DNA of 64,000 nt from Arthrobacter sp. ISL-5 (GCF_018613835.1 NZ_JAGGPM010000029.1:124001-188000), one strand, 5' to 3'; numbered from the stretch's first letter, positions 16,904 to 26,520 are shown. The notes: generated from the sequence alone by a model not told the origin. Made by a program: numbers and translations.

Positions 16904-17554
16904 CTACGAAATCCGCAGCTCCCGCTTGACGAACTTGATCAGCAGCTCGCGTGCCATGTCCACCGGGATGACGGCTCCGCGCGAGTAGCACTGCACCGCC
17001 AGCCCGTCCACCATTGCAGCGGTTTCAATGGCGAACCCGCGAGGGTCGGCGCAGTGGAACGCCCCTTCGCTGACTCCGCGTTCGGTCACATCCTGCAGGG
17101 CATTGCGCCAGGCCGTGTAGTGGTCATTCATCCATTGGCCGTACTGTTCGTCCCTTGCCGCGGCGGACCAGAAATCCAGCCAGATCAGCCAGTGCCGGCG
17201 GGAGCTGGCGTCGGAGCCGAACATGCCTTCCAGGAAATACAGCAGCTCTTTCGCCGGGTCCCCGGAGCCCTGCGCACTCTGCTGCAGGGGCACGTAAAAA
17301 TCGGCGGTCTCTGCCTTCACCACTTCCATGAGCACTTCATCCAGGCCCTTGAAGTGGTAGGAGATAGTGCCAGGGGAGACACCACATGCCTTGGAGATAT
17401 CCCGTATCAGCACATTGAACAATCCCTTATCCGCGATCAGGTCCCGGGCGGCGTCGACCACCAACTGGCGGCGGACCTCGGTGGGGTGGCGCTGGCGCTC
17501 CCCCGCCGTCTTAGCCCGCGGACGGTCCAGATGATCCTGTGAAATAGCTGCCAT
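16904..17554 (-). CDS. TetR-family transcriptional regulator
   Basis: About 216 residues from ATG 17554; the frame could start further upstream. The N-terminal helix-turn-helix spans about residues 25-75 (V-D-A-A-R-D-L-I-A-D-K-G, then I-S-K-A-C-G-V-S-P-G-T-I-S-Y-H-F-K). The C-terminal domain has the BetI-like W-L-I-W-L-D-F-W arrangement, so it probably senses a small ligand. It is the last gene of the operon that starts with the ABC substrate-binding protein and follows the CocE hydrolase by 25 nt. It most likely represses that operon in the absence of substrate; this is inference from position. Confidence 0.88.
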   Translation of the reverse strand: MAAISQDHLDRPRAKTAGERQRHPTEVRRQLVVDAARDLIADKGLFNVLIRDISKACGVSPGTISYHFKGLDEVLMEVVKAETADFYVPLQQSAQGSGDPAKELLYFLEGMFGSDASSRRHWLIWLDFWSAAARDEQYGQWMNDHYTAWRNALQDVTERGVSEGAFHCADPRGFAIETAAMVDGLAVQCYSRGAVIPVDMARELLIKFVKRELRIS

Positions 17555-17579
17555 CTCCTTGTGCTCGCTCTCCCCTGAT

Positions 17580-19607
17580 TTACGCGGACGTCCGGACAAT
17601 TTTTTTCTCAAAAGTTCTTTCAAAGAATAGGTTCTCGCCCTTAAACGTACGCACCGTGTTGCGCAGCTGGTAATGCTGCGCCGAGGCCGTTACGGTGGCG
17701 TGAGTTTCGATCCGGACCTCCCACTCATCCTTACTCATGCTGATCTTCCATTCTGATTCAGCCTTGGCGCTCAGGGGGTCGTTGCCGGAAATGAAATACG
17801 ACTCCAGGGCATCCTCGCCGAAATGCAGCCCGTCCGGGTAGATCCGGTTTCCGCCATAATTCGGATCCACCTTCAAGGTCCAGCTCTCCGACTGCGGCTC
17901 GTAGCGGACCTCGCGCTCGGGACGCACGGGGAGCGGCGGACCTGCGAGGATCTTCAGCGCAGGTGCCTGCTCCGCTTCCCCAAAGCGGATGTCAGACGTG
18001 CCGATCGCCGGCGCATCGAGTTCATCCAGCGTCAGCTGGCTTGCCGCAGCATCGATGGTCACAGCGCCCTGTTCACCGTGCGGCCAGATCCACGGCCAAT
18101 AGGTGGTGGACAGCGCCAGCCGCAGCTTATGCCCTGCAGGAATCTGCCAGGACATGGCAACAAACTCAAGTTCCGCCGCCACGAACTCACCTGGTACAAG
18201 CTCATCGGCCCGCTCCATCCCATGACGGCGGGCAAGGTTGATCGCCCCACGGGTAATCAGCGTTGACGAGCCGTCCGGCGCCACATCGCAGAGCCGCGCA
18301 ATGACGTTCGCCCGGGGCGTCGTGCTGGCAACCCGCAACCCCAGGCGCGCGAAACCGAGCAGATTGACGTCCTCTTCAAGCACCGGGGTCTCAAAAACAA
18401 CCGAGCGTCCGTCCTCCGACCGCTGGTCCGGAGGCAGGTCCGAGGCATTGCCAAAGGGGAACCAACGGGCCGCATCCGCCCCGTTGTGCTGCGGTGTGTC
18501 CACCACAACGTGTCCGGAAGCGTCAGCGGCAAGGCTGCGCAAATCGGTGGCCAGATTGAAGGAAGAGCGGCCGACGGCGGCGGAAGGCCAGCTTTCCAGG
18601 CCCACCCAGCTGCCGGGCCGTTCAGGGTAGAAAGTCGCGGGCCGCACGGAATCCTGGTGGTAGGCGCGCAAGGCGGGTTCGTCCATGATCTTGGTATCGG
18701 TGCCCTTGAGCCAGTAATCCCACCAGCGCAGCGTTTCCTGGAGGAATCCGATGGTGGGCCCGGGGGTGCGGGCAATGTCCGGATACTGGTGCGACCATGG
18801 ACCGATCAGCCCTTGGACCGGCGAGTCAAGGTTTTCGAGCAGCCGGAACACCGTGTTCCGGTAGGGGTCTGCCCAACCTCCAACGGCCATGACGGCCGCC
18901 TTGATTTTGGAATAGTCCTCATTGACGGAGCCATGACGCCAGTAGTCGTCGCGTTCCTGGTGGTCCATCCAGATTTCGGAGAACGGCTGGAGCGCTTCCA
19001 GCCGCTCCTTCCACATGGTCTCCCAAGACGCCCCGACCCTCCACGGAGCAGGCGGCCGGCATTGGAATGCAAGCATGGTCCCGGCCCACGAGGTCATGTC
19101 GATGCCCAGCATGGCGCCGCCCAAGTAGTGGACGTCGTCGGCGTACCGGTCGTCGGTGGAGCAGACCGTGACGATTGCCTTCAGCGCCTCCGGCTGCGCG
19201 GCAGCTAACTGGAGTGAATTAAATCCGCCCCAGGAGATGCCGAACATACCGACCTTGCCAGTGCACCAAGGCTGGGCTGCCAGCCACTCGATGACGTCCA
19301 TGCCATCGGCCTGTTCCTGCTGGTGGTATTCGTCGAGCATGACTCCTTCGGAGTCTCCGCAGCCGCGGATATCTACCCGGACGGATGCGTAGCCGTGGCC
19401 CGCGTACCAGGGATGCCGCTGGGCATCACGCGGTGCGGTCCAGTCCCCGCGGCGGTAGGGCAGGTATTCGAGCAGAGCCGGCACCGGCTCTGCGGCGGCA
19501 TTCTGTGGCAGCCAGATGGTGGCTGCCAGCTTGATGCCGTCTTTCATGGGGATCAAGACGTTTTCCAACACGGTCACGGCGTGAGGGAAGTCGGTGCGGA
19601 TCAGCAC
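17580..19607 (-). CDS. CocE/NonD-family hydrolase (X-Pro dipeptidyl-peptidase S15 type)
   Basis: A 675-residue alpha/beta hydrolase. The nucleophile S125 lies in G-I-S-W-G-G, preceded by the family segments R-V-D-I-R-G-C-G-D-S-E-G and E-W-L-A-A-Q-P-W. The C-terminal third is the beta-rich, galactose-binding-like domain of the S15/CocE group, with A-L-S-T-T-Y-W-P-W-I-W-P. Members cleave ester or amide bonds in X-Pro peptides, cocaine, cephalosporins or glutaryl-amides. No signal peptide is visible. Its start overlaps the end of the ABC ATPase gene by 7 nt, so the enzyme probably breaks down what the transporter imports. The substrate remains unknown. Confidence 0.88.
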   Translation of the reverse strand: MLIRTDFPHAVTVLENVLIPMKDGIKLAATIWLPQNAAAEPVPALLEYLPYRRGDWTAPRDAQRHPWYAGHGYASVRVDIRGCGDSEGVMLDEYHQQEQADGMDVIEWLAAQPWCTGKVGMFGISWGGFNSLQLAAAQPEALKAIVTVCSTDDRYADDVHYLGGAMLGIDMTSWAGTMLAFQCRPPAPWRVGASWETMWKERLEALQPFSEIWMDHQERDDYWRHGSVNEDYSKIKAAVMAVGGWADPYRNTVFRLLENLDSPVQGLIGPWSHQYPDIARTPGPTIGFLQETLRWWDYWLKGTDTKIMDEPALRAYHQDSVRPATFYPERPGSWVGLESWPSAAVGRSSFNLATDLRSLAADASGHVVVDTPQHNGADAARWFPFGNASDLPPDQRSEDGRSVVFETPVLEEDVNLLGFARLGLRVASTTPRANVIARLCDVAPDGSSTLITRGAINLARRHGMERADELVPGEFVAAELEFVAMSWQIPAGHKLRLALSTTYWPWIWPHGEQGAVTIDAAASQLTLDELDAPAIGTSDIRFGEAEQAPALKILAGPPLPVRPEREVRYEPQSESWTLKVDPNYGGNRIYPDGLHFGEDALESYFISGNDPLSAKAESEWKISMSKDEWEVRIETHATVTASAQHYQLRNTVRTFKGENLFFERTFEKKIVRTSA

Positions 19608-21529
19608 GTCCGGGTTCCTTCCAAGACTTCGGCGGAGACGCCAGTGAGCTCAGCTACGTCCGCATGGCACTTGATGTTGTGGGTGGCGCTGACGGCAATG
19701 GTCGGCGGCGCGACAGTGTGGCAGACGTCCCGGACCAAGGGGCAGCGGCTGGCGAAGGGGCAGCCCACCTCGGGCGGTGCGGCCGGAATCTCGTCCTTGA
19801 CGGCCTTCCGTTTGGCGTCATGGTCGTCCCCGAGTTCAATGACGGAATCCAGCAGCAGCCTACTGTACGGATGGGAGATGGAAGCGAAGATCTCCTCCAC
19901 AGTCCCTTCCTCCACCACACGGCCCAGGTACAGCACCACCACCCGGTCCGCGATGGCGCGCACCACTGCCAGGTCATGGGTGATGAACAGGAACCCCAGG
20001 GACTTCTCCCGGCTCAGCTCATCCATCAGGCGCAGAATGGATGACTGCACCGAAACGTCCAGTGCCGACACCACTTCATCCGCTAGCACCAGCGACGGCG
20101 CCGCGGCCACGGCCCGGGCGATGCCCACCCGTTGGCGCTGGCCGCCGGAGAGCTGGCCGGGTAGCCGTTGCGCATAGCTCGCAGGCAGGTCCACGTCGGC
20201 AAGGGCCTGAGGCACGCTGGCGTTCTTGACGCTGAAGAGATTGATGGGCCGCTGGATGGCGGTATGTACACTTTGGCGTGGGTTCAGGGACGTATCCGCG
20301 TTCTGGAAAATCAGCTGAATGGCCTGGCGGAGGTTCTTGGGGCGGCCCGTCACTGTTTTAGCCAGTTCGCCGCCACCTGCACCGCCATCTGCAAGAGTGA
20401 TCCGGCCGCCGGCGGTTTTCTGCAGGCCCGCGATCGCGTTGGCGATGGATGATTTGCCCGAGCCCGATTCGCCCACCAACGCCACTACTTCACCGGCATT
20501 GACGGTAAAACTGACGTCCTGCACTGTGGCGCCGGTGCCGGGAATGTGCTTGCGCCGGTAATCGATACTGAGTGATTCCACGCTCAGCACCGGAACCGCT
20601 CCCTGCGGGGCAATGCGCCGGTACACCTCCTGGTCCGGCACCCAGTCCTCGCCGGCGTCGATCGCGTCCTGGTCCATGCTGGGCGGAATGCCCGGGACGT
20701 CGATGCGCGGCACGCTGGCCACGAGCCCGCGAGTATAGGGGTGTTTGGGATTCGCCAGCACCTCCCGGGTGGCTCCGGCTTCCACGATCTCACCGCGCCG
20801 CAACACGGCAACGTCGGTGCACATCTTCTCGATCACACCCAGGTCATGGCTGACCATCACCATGGACATGCCCAGCGAACCCTGCAGCCCGGAAAGCAGG
20901 TCCAGGATGGCGGCCTGCGTCACCACATCCAGGCCGGTGGTTGGCTCGTCGAGGACAAGCAAGGTGGGGTTGGCTGCCAGTGCGACGGCGATCCCGATGC
21001 GCTGCTGTTGACCACCTGAGAACTGGTGCGGGTAGCGGTCGAGGGCCTGGGCGGGGTTCGGCAGGCGGACCAGCCGGAGTAATTCTTCCGCTCGGCTGCG
21101 CTGGGCAGTCTTGTTGCCTTTGAGCGAGTGCAGTGCCTCGGCAATCTGCTCGTGGATTTTCATGGTCGGCGTCAGCGCGCTGCCCGCATTTTGCGGAACC
21201 ATCGCTACTTCACTGATGCGGAACCGGCGTAATTCCTTGGCGCGCAGGGCGAAAACGTCCTGCCCGGAAACGCTGGCTGTTCCGGTGGAAACGAAGGATC
21301 CGGTGCGCAGTGAGCCCAGCAGCGCGCTGGCGAGCGTGGATTTTCCGGAACCGGATTCTCCCACGAGGCCTAGGATGCGTCCCTTTTCGAGCGTGAGCGT
21401 GATGCCTTTGAGCACCGCCACCTCGCGCTTGCCGGTCCGGTAGGAAATCCCCAGGTTGCGGAGCTGCACCACGTCGATGTCTTCGTCGGCACGTCGTCTG
21501 CCGTTGGAGGTTATGGTTTCTGGTGTCAT
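19601..21529 (-). CDS. dipeptide/oligopeptide ABC importer, fused double ATPase (DppD-DppF type)
   Basis: A 642-residue protein with two complete ABC modules. The first has Walker A G-E-S-G-S-G-K-S-T, signature F-S-G-G-Q-Q-Q-R and Walker B L-L-V-L-D-E-P-T-T. The second has Walker A G-E-S-G-S-G-K-S-S, signature L-S-G-G-Q-R-Q-R and Walker B L-V-L-A-D-E-V-V-S. The cysteine-containing tail C-P-F-A-S-R-C-P is the oligopeptide-ATPase C-terminal motif. Fusion of the two usually separate subunits is common in Actinobacteria. It starts 1 nt inside the end of the DppC-like gene and runs into the CocE hydrolase. It powers uptake through the permeases encoded just upstream. Confidence 0.93.
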   Translation of the reverse strand: MTPETITSNGRRRADEDIDVVQLRNLGISYRTGKREVAVLKGITLTLEKGRILGLVGESGSGKSTLASALLGSLRTGSFVSTGTASVSGQDVFALRAKELRRFRISEVAMVPQNAGSALTPTMKIHEQIAEALHSLKGNKTAQRSRAEELLRLVRLPNPAQALDRYPHQFSGGQQQRIGIAVALAANPTLLVLDEPTTGLDVVTQAAILDLLSGLQGSLGMSMVMVSHDLGVIEKMCTDVAVLRRGEIVEAGATREVLANPKHPYTRGLVASVPRIDVPGIPPSMDQDAIDAGEDWVPDQEVYRRIAPQGAVPVLSVESLSIDYRRKHIPGTGATVQDVSFTVNAGEVVALVGESGSGKSSIANAIAGLQKTAGGRITLADGGAGGGELAKTVTGRPKNLRQAIQLIFQNADTSLNPRQSVHTAIQRPINLFSVKNASVPQALADVDLPASYAQRLPGQLSGGQRQRVGIARAVAAAPSLVLADEVVSALDVSVQSSILRLMDELSREKSLGFLFITHDLAVVRAIADRVVVLYLGRVVEEGTVEEIFASISHPYSRLLLDSVIELGDDHDAKRKAVKDEIPAAPPEVGCPFASRCPLVRDVCHTVAPPTIAVSATHNIKCHADVAELTGVSAEVLEGTRTC

Positions 21530-22422
21530 CAGCCCAGCACTTCTTTCATACGGTCAACCCCGAGGCTCTTGGCGAGCCCGTCGGCTGCAAGGTTCAGGCC
21601 GACGATCAAGGTGGCAAGCGCCACGATCGGGGACAGGGTGGCAAGCGGGACAACCGACATCAGGTTGCGGTTTTCCGCCACCATCAGGCCCCAGTCAGGC
21701 GTAGGAGGACTGGCGCCGAAGCCCAGGAAGGACAGCGAGCTGATCAGCAGCACCACCCAGGAAGCCCGCATGGCGAACTCCACCAGGATGATGTCCAGTA
21801 CGTTCGGGAACACTTCGCGGGCCAGGATGGAGAACATGCCCTCGCCTCGGGCCTTTGCCGCCGTGATGTAGTCCTTCGGCAGCACATCCATCACCGTTGC
21901 CCTGACAATCCGCGTCACCCCGCCGGTGTAGACAACCATGACTGCCAGGATGATCACCCACGGGCCGGTACCGAAGATGGTCACCACCACCAGCATGGAC
22001 AGGATGGCCGGGACCGCCAGCACTGAATCCAGTACGCGGGTGATGATGTCATCCACGATGCCGCCGCGGTAGGCGGCGATGCCGGCGATGACGGATCCCA
22101 GCAACACAGTTAATGCGGTGGCGGTGAAACTGATGGCCAGTGCGTACTGCCCGCCGAACAGTGTCCGCGTCAAGGTATCGCGGCCGAGCGCATCCGTGCC
22201 CAGCAAGTGCGCGCCGGAACTTTCCTGCAGCGCATTCATCGCATCCGTGGCGATCGGATCGTAGGACGTCAGCACCGGCGCTAGCAGCGCCAGCAGGATA
22301 TTCAGGATCACCAGGGCGAACCCGAAGGTTGCCGTCCGTGATTTCAGGATGGACCGGACCATCCGGCCAAAGCTGCCGGGCGCCGTGGAGGCGGGTGCCG
22401 CCGTCGTCGTCATTGAACTCAT
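21529..22422 (-). CDS. ABC transporter permease (DppC type)
   Basis: 297 residues from ATG 22422, whose ATGA overlaps the stop of the DppB-like gene; a longer frame upstream is not needed. It has an N-terminal cytoplasmic segment, a first helix (F-A-L-V-I-L-N-I-L-L-A-L-L-A-P), the family block L-L-G-T-D-A-L-G-R-D, and the EAA coupling loop A-A-K-A-R-G-E-G. Six transmembrane helices are expected. It forms the membrane channel with the DppB-like subunit and is driven by the fused ATPase. Confidence 0.92.
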   Translation of the reverse strand: MSSMTTTAAPASTAPGSFGRMVRSILKSRTATFGFALVILNILLALLAPVLTSYDPIATDAMNALQESSGAHLLGTDALGRDTLTRTLFGGQYALAISFTATALTVLLGSVIAGIAAYRGGIVDDIITRVLDSVLAVPAILSMLVVVTIFGTGPWVIILAVMVVYTGGVTRIVRATVMDVLPKDYITAAKARGEGMFSILAREVFPNVLDIILVEFAMRASWVVLLISSLSFLGFGASPPTPDWGLMVAENRNLMSVVPLATLSPIVALATLIVGLNLAADGLAKSLGVDRMKEVLG

Positions 22423-23375
22423 TTGGCGCTCCTCGGGTACCGCAGTCGTGGATTGAGCAGGAACGCCGCAAAGTCCGCCAGCAGATTGCACACCACGTAC
22501 GTCAGGGCGCTCATCACCGTGATCAGCAGGATGGCGGGAAGGTCGCGCGTCTGGACGGAGCGGATCATCAAGGTGCCGATGCCCGGGTAGTTGAAGATGC
22601 TCTCCACCACCACGACACCGCCGATCAGCCAGGCGACGTTCATGGCGATCACGTTCAGCGTCGGGAGCATGGCGCTGGGGAGGATGTGCTTGAACACGAT
22701 CCGCGGCGTCGAGTTCCCTTTCAGGATGGCTGTGCGGACAAACTCGCTGTCCATCACATCGATCACCGAGGTGCGCATCATGCGGATGATGTACGCCGCA
22801 AGAACGCAGATCAGCGCCCCGGCGGGCAACCAGACGGACGGCAGGATCTCCGCGACTGAGGCGTTTTGCCCCGCAATCACCACCGCCGGAAAGAGCGGGA
22901 TGTAGATGGAGAACAGCAGCACCAGCACCGTGGCCACCACGAACTCCGGGACGCTCATCCCCACCAGCGCCAGCGTGGAGATTGAAATGTCCGGCCAGCG
23001 GTCACGCGTCAGACCCGCGACCAGGCCAAGGACCAGTGACAGCAAGACACCGATCACGATGGTGATCCCAGCCAGGAGCGAAGTGTTTACCAGCGCGGAG
23101 CCGACCTCAGCCCCCACGCTGCCCCCGCTGACCAGCGAGTTGCCGAAGTTGCCCTGCAGCGCATTGCCCAGCCAGGAGACGAACCGCGAAACCGGCGGAT
23201 CATCCAGCCCCAACTGCTGGCGCATCGTGGCAACGGCCGACGGTGTGGCGTTCTGGCCCAGTATCTGGCTGGCCGCGTCTCCCGGCAGGGACTGGATGGC
23301 GCTGAAAACCAGCACCGTGGCCAGCAGCACCGTGAAGACGGACCAACCTATCCGTTTGGCGAAAAACGTCAACAT
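22419..23375 (-). CDS. ABC transporter permease (DppB type)
   Basis: 318 residues. It opens with the typical DppB start (a K-R-I-G-W-S-V-F-T-V-L-L helix, then the loop Q-S-L-P-G-D-A-A). It has the T-R-D-R-W-P-D-I segment and the coupling loop R-T-A-I-L-K-G-N, with six predicted helices. The start overlaps the stop of the substrate-binding protein gene, and its own stop overlaps the DppC start, so translation is coupled along the operon. Confidence 0.92.
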   Translation of the reverse strand: MLTFFAKRIGWSVFTVLLATVLVFSAIQSLPGDAASQILGQNATPSAVATMRQQLGLDDPPVSRFVSWLGNALQGNFGNSLVSGGSVGAEVGSALVNTSLLAGITIVIGVLLSLVLGLVAGLTRDRWPDISISTLALVGMSVPEFVVATVLVLLFSIYIPLFPAVVIAGQNASVAEILPSVWLPAGALICVLAAYIIRMMRTSVIDVMDSEFVRTAILKGNSTPRIVFKHILPSAMLPTLNVIAMNVAWLIGGVVVVESIFNYPGIGTLMIRSVQTRDLPAILLITVMSALTYVVCNLLADFAAFLLNPRLRYPRSAK

Positions 23376-24955
23376 TAGGCCAGCAGCCCGATGTTGATGT
23401 AGTCGAACTCGAAGCCGTGCTCGCTGTAGTTGACGACCTTCTTGCTCAGCCCGGTGATTCGGTCGGAGAAGAAGGGAGTCAGGGAACCGCCGTCGTCGAT
23501 CAGGATCTTCTGGGCATCCTGGTAGAGCGTCTTGCGCTTGCCTGCGTCCACCGTGGCGCGGGCCGCGTCCAGGGTCTGGTCGAAGGTCCGGTTGGAGTAG
23601 GCGGTCTCGTTGTAGGAGGAGCCGGTGCGGAAGATCTGGTTCAGCAGCTGGTCGATCGGACGGCCCGTGTACCAGTAGGTGGTCATGAGCGACTTCTTCA
23701 TCCAGACATCGGTGAAGTAGGAATCCGCGGGTGAGTTGGTCACGGTCAGGTTGATGTTGGCGGACTTCATCGAGCTCTGCAGGGCCAGGGCCAACGGGGA
23801 CAGGACGGGGTCGTAGCTGGAGGTATAGATCGGCACATCAAAGCTGCTGAAACCCTTGGCCTTGAGCAGGGACTTCGACTTGTCCGGGTCATAGCCGAGG
23901 CCATAGTCGAGGTAGTAGCCCTCGGTGGGCGGCACCGGGTTGTTGTGCGCGATGGTTCCGTTGCCTTGCACCGCGAGCTTGAAGACCTCGTCCGGGTTGT
24001 AGGCGTGGGCGAAGGCACGGCGGATGTCCGCATCCTTGAACTGCTCGCTGGTGTTAAGCATGGGTACCGGGTACCACTGGGCGTTCTTGACGCTGGAAAC
24101 CGTCGCCACGGACGAGGCTGAGACCGTCTTGGCGGTGGCGAAGTCCAGGTTGGTCTGGGCGATGAGGTCGACCTGACCAGCCAGCAGGGCGTTCACACGT
24201 GCCTGGGTGTCGGCGATTGAGGAAAACTCGATGCTGTCCAGCTTGGGCTTCTCGCCAAAGTAGTTCTCGTTCCGTACGACAGCGCCCGGACCGGCAGCCG
24301 TGAACCTTTTCAGCTTGAACGGGCCGGTACCGATGCCGCTGGCACCGATGGTGGCTGCGGAACCCGCGGGGATGATGTAGCAGTTGTAGCCGGTCAGCAA
24401 GCTGGCGAATTCGGAGTTCGGGGACTTCAGTGCGAAGACCACTGTGTTGGCGTCCCGGGCCGTGATGGAGTTGCCGTCCACGAAGGGCGAAAGCACCCCT
24501 GCCTGCGGTGACTTTGTGGCCGGATCGAGGATGTGCTGGATGGAGAATATGACATCCTGCGCCGTGAACGACTTGCCGTTGTGCCAGGTCACTCCCTTGC
24601 GCAGCAGGAAGGTCCAGGTCTTGGCATCCGCGGACAGCGACCATGATTCGGCCAGGTCCGGAAGGATCTCGCCTGTGGGCGAAAGCTTGACGAGGCGGTT
24701 GTAGAGGGCGCCCAGGTATTCGTAGGCGGAGAGGGAGCTTGCCGGGTCCAGGGTTTCGGCTTTCGACGCCGGCGGGCGGGCAATGCGCAACGTGCCGCCC
24801 TGGCGGGCGGTTCCGGTAGCAGCACCGGCGGCCGACGGCGACTTGCTGACCCCGCAAGCCGCGAGGACCGCGGGGGCCAACAGCAATGCCGAGCCGGCGA
24901 GGAGGGTGCGCCGTGACAGCCGCCCTGATGATGCTTCGATCCTTGAATCCATCAT
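23375..24955 (-). CDS. ABC transporter substrate-binding lipoprotein (peptide/nickel family, SBP_bac_5)
   Basis: ATG 24955 is preferred over the longer frame because AAAGGA lies 6 nt upstream. The product (526 residues) has a twin-arginine-like signal (L-S-R-R-T-L-L-A-G) ending in the lipobox L-A-A-C, so it is probably a Tat-exported lipoprotein. The mature part is a cluster C/SBP_bac_5 domain: L-A-E-S-W-S-L-S-A-D-A-K-T-W-T-F-L, then the binding-site region G-T-G-P-F-K-L, and Y-N-P-D-E-V-F later on. It captures the ligand outside the membrane and delivers it to the DppBC-like pore. It is the first gene of the operon. Confidence 0.92.
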   Translation of the reverse strand: MMDSRIEASSGRLSRRTLLAGSALLLAPAVLAACGVSKSPSAAGAATGTARQGGTLRIARPPASKAETLDPASSLSAYEYLGALYNRLVKLSPTGEILPDLAESWSLSADAKTWTFLLRKGVTWHNGKSFTAQDVIFSIQHILDPATKSPQAGVLSPFVDGNSITARDANTVVFALKSPNSEFASLLTGYNCYIIPAGSAATIGASGIGTGPFKLKRFTAAGPGAVVRNENYFGEKPKLDSIEFSSIADTQARVNALLAGQVDLIAQTNLDFATAKTVSASSVATVSSVKNAQWYPVPMLNTSEQFKDADIRRAFAHAYNPDEVFKLAVQGNGTIAHNNPVPPTEGYYLDYGLGYDPDKSKSLLKAKGFSSFDVPIYTSSYDPVLSPLALALQSSMKSANINLTVTNSPADSYFTDVWMKKSLMTTYWYTGRPIDQLLNQIFRTGSSYNETAYSNRTFDQTLDAARATVDAGKRKTLYQDAQKILIDDGGSLTPFFSDRITGLSKKVVNYSEHGFEFDYINIGLLA

Positions 24956-24992
24956 GCTGAATCCTTTGTTTTTTGCTTTCGTGAACAAGCTA

Positions 24993-25011
24993 ATTCATGT
25001 ACCGTACGAAT
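24993..25011. promoter_or_regulatory. candidate operator between the ABC operon and the EamA gene
   Basis: A 19-bp imperfect palindrome with outer arms ATTC and GAAT around GTACCGTAC, 38 nt upstream of the preferred start of the substrate-binding protein. Position and size suit a TetR-type site; the symmetry is only partial. Confidence 0.3.
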
Positions 25012-25092
25012 AAATCGTCCAAGAGATCAATAGCTCGCCCATAAATTAACAGCCCTGAAACAACGGGCCATTTCACCCGGAAGGCCAAAATT

Positions 25093-25986
25093 GTGACGGG
25101 ATGGTACCGAAGACCAGATGTGCTGATGGTCCTCACTTCGGCACCTACGTACGTAGCCACCAGGGAGTCGCTGAAGGTACTTTCGCCCCAGGACCTGACG
25201 CCGGTCCGCTTTCTGGGCGCCGCCGTCGTCCTTGGTATTTTCCTGCTGTTCCGGCGCCAGCGCCTTGCGCTCACACGCGGGGACGTACCGCGCATGTTGC
25301 TGGTGGGGCTCCTTGGCTACGCCGGCTACGGCCTATTGCTCAACCTGGGCCAGGCCACCGTACCTGCCGGCACGACCAGCCTGCTGCTGAACATCTCCCC
25401 CGTGTTTGCCTTCATACTCAGCTACCTGATCCTCAAGGAACGGACCACGCGGCTTGGCTACGCGGGCATCGTGATGGCAGTGGCCGGGGTGGCAGTCATC
25501 ACCCTCGCGGACAGGGGTGCAGTCGGGTTCAACCGCGACGCCATGTACATCGTGGCCGCTGCGCTGGTGCTGTCGGTGTTCCTGATCGTCCAGCAGCCGC
25601 TCTTCAAGCGAATTCCACCGGTGGAAGTGGTCTTCTGGGGCAGCGTCATCGGCGGTCTGGCCACCCTGCCTACTGCGACATTTAAGGTCGACCCGGCCCG
25701 CTTCAGCCCGACCTTTTGGACGGGGCTGGTTGTCCTGGTGGTTGTCAGCACCGCCGTCGCCTACGCTTTCTGGAACATCTCGCTGGCACGCACCAGCGTC
25801 GCAGAAGGGGGTGCGCTGCTGTACGTGGTCCCTGTGCTCTCCCTGCTCTTGGGCTGGGGTTTGTTGGCGGAAGTGCCGACCGTAGGGTCCCTGATCGGCG
25901 GCGCCGCGGCCTTGGGAGGCGTCATACTCCTCTCCCGGGCAACTCCACCGGCCTCTGAAATGAAGGAATTGAGGCTGGTCCCATGA
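25093..25986 (+). CDS. EamA-family (DMT) transporter
   Basis: 297 residues with two EamA repeats, about 10 helices in all. The first repeat has T-P-V-R-F-L-G-A-A and T-T-S-L-L-L-N-I-S-P-V-F; the second has S-T-A-V-A-Y-A-F-W-N and G-A-L-L-Y-V-V-P-V-L. The GTG at 25093 is used; the first helix is rather short, so the true start could differ slightly. Family members export amino acids or other metabolites. It is divergent from the peptide-importer operon and overlaps the GAF gene by 4 nt, suggesting that the importer, hydrolase and this exporter handle related molecules. That link is inference. Confidence 0.85.
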   Translation: MTGWYRRPDVLMVLTSAPTYVATRESLKVLSPQDLTPVRFLGAAVVLGIFLLFRRQRLALTRGDVPRMLLVGLLGYAGYGLLLNLGQATVPAGTTSLLLNISPVFAFILSYLILKERTTRLGYAGIVMAVAGVAVITLADRGAVGFNRDAMYIVAAALVLSVFLIVQQPLFKRIPPVEVVFWGSVIGGLATLPTATFKVDPARFSPTFWTGLVVLVVVSTAVAYAFWNISLARTSVAEGGALLYVVPVLSLLLGWGLLAEVPTVGSLIGGAAALGGVILLSRATPPASEMKELRLVP

Positions 25987-26495
25987 TCCTGGAGCCCACC
26001 GAGCTCGAGCCCGTCACAGAGAGCCTTGCGGAGCTTGCCATTCCCGCGGGAGCAGCACTGGCCCTGGAATCCGTGGCCGCCGCTTCGGCCCGGCGGGTCG
26101 GCGGGCGGCTGATCACTATCTCGTTGTGGCGCCCCTCAACCCGCGATCTGGTGCGTGTCTATTCCAACATGCCCAGGCTCTACCGCATCGGCGGTATTTC
26201 CAGCGCCTTGGGAGCGGACTGGACACGCAGGTGCGTGGCGCGGTTGGAATCGTTCCTGGCCGAAGATGAAGACGCGCTCGATTCGGACGCCTTCGAGCAC
26301 CAGGACATGCTGGGCGCGTTGCACCTGGAAGCCGCGATCAACGCAGTGGTGGCGAGGGATGGCGTCTTCCTTGGCTGCCTGAACCTGCTGGGGAGCAAGG
26401 GCTCCTACACGCAGCGAAGCGTCAACGAGGCCGAGAATCTGGCTGCCGGGCTGGTCGGCGCGTTGACGGAGCTGGAAGGTTGCATCAGCAGGTAG
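25983..26495 (+). CDS. GAF-domain protein
   Basis: A 170-residue protein whose start overlaps the EamA stop (ATGA). It resembles a single GAF sensor domain: R-L-I-T-I-S-L-W near the start, R-V-Y-S-N-M-P-x-L-Y-R-I-G-G as the conserved strand-loop, a D-G-V-F-L-G-C-L-N-L-L-G strand, and a final helix (N-E-A-E-N-L-A-A-G-L). No DNA-binding or catalytic domain is fused. GAF proteins of this type bind small ligands. Its pairing with an exporter hints at a ligand-sensing or allosteric role, which is untested. Confidence 0.75.
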   Translation: MILEPTELEPVTESLAELAIPAGAALALESVAAASARRVGGRLITISLWRPSTRDLVRVYSNMPRLYRIGGISSALGADWTRRCVARLESFLAEDEDALDSDAFEHQDMLGALHLEAAINAVVARDGVFLGCLNLLGSKGSYTQRSVNEAENLAAGLVGALTELEGCISR

Positions 26496-26520
26496 GGCCA
26501 ATCAATGCCTGGATCCGCCC

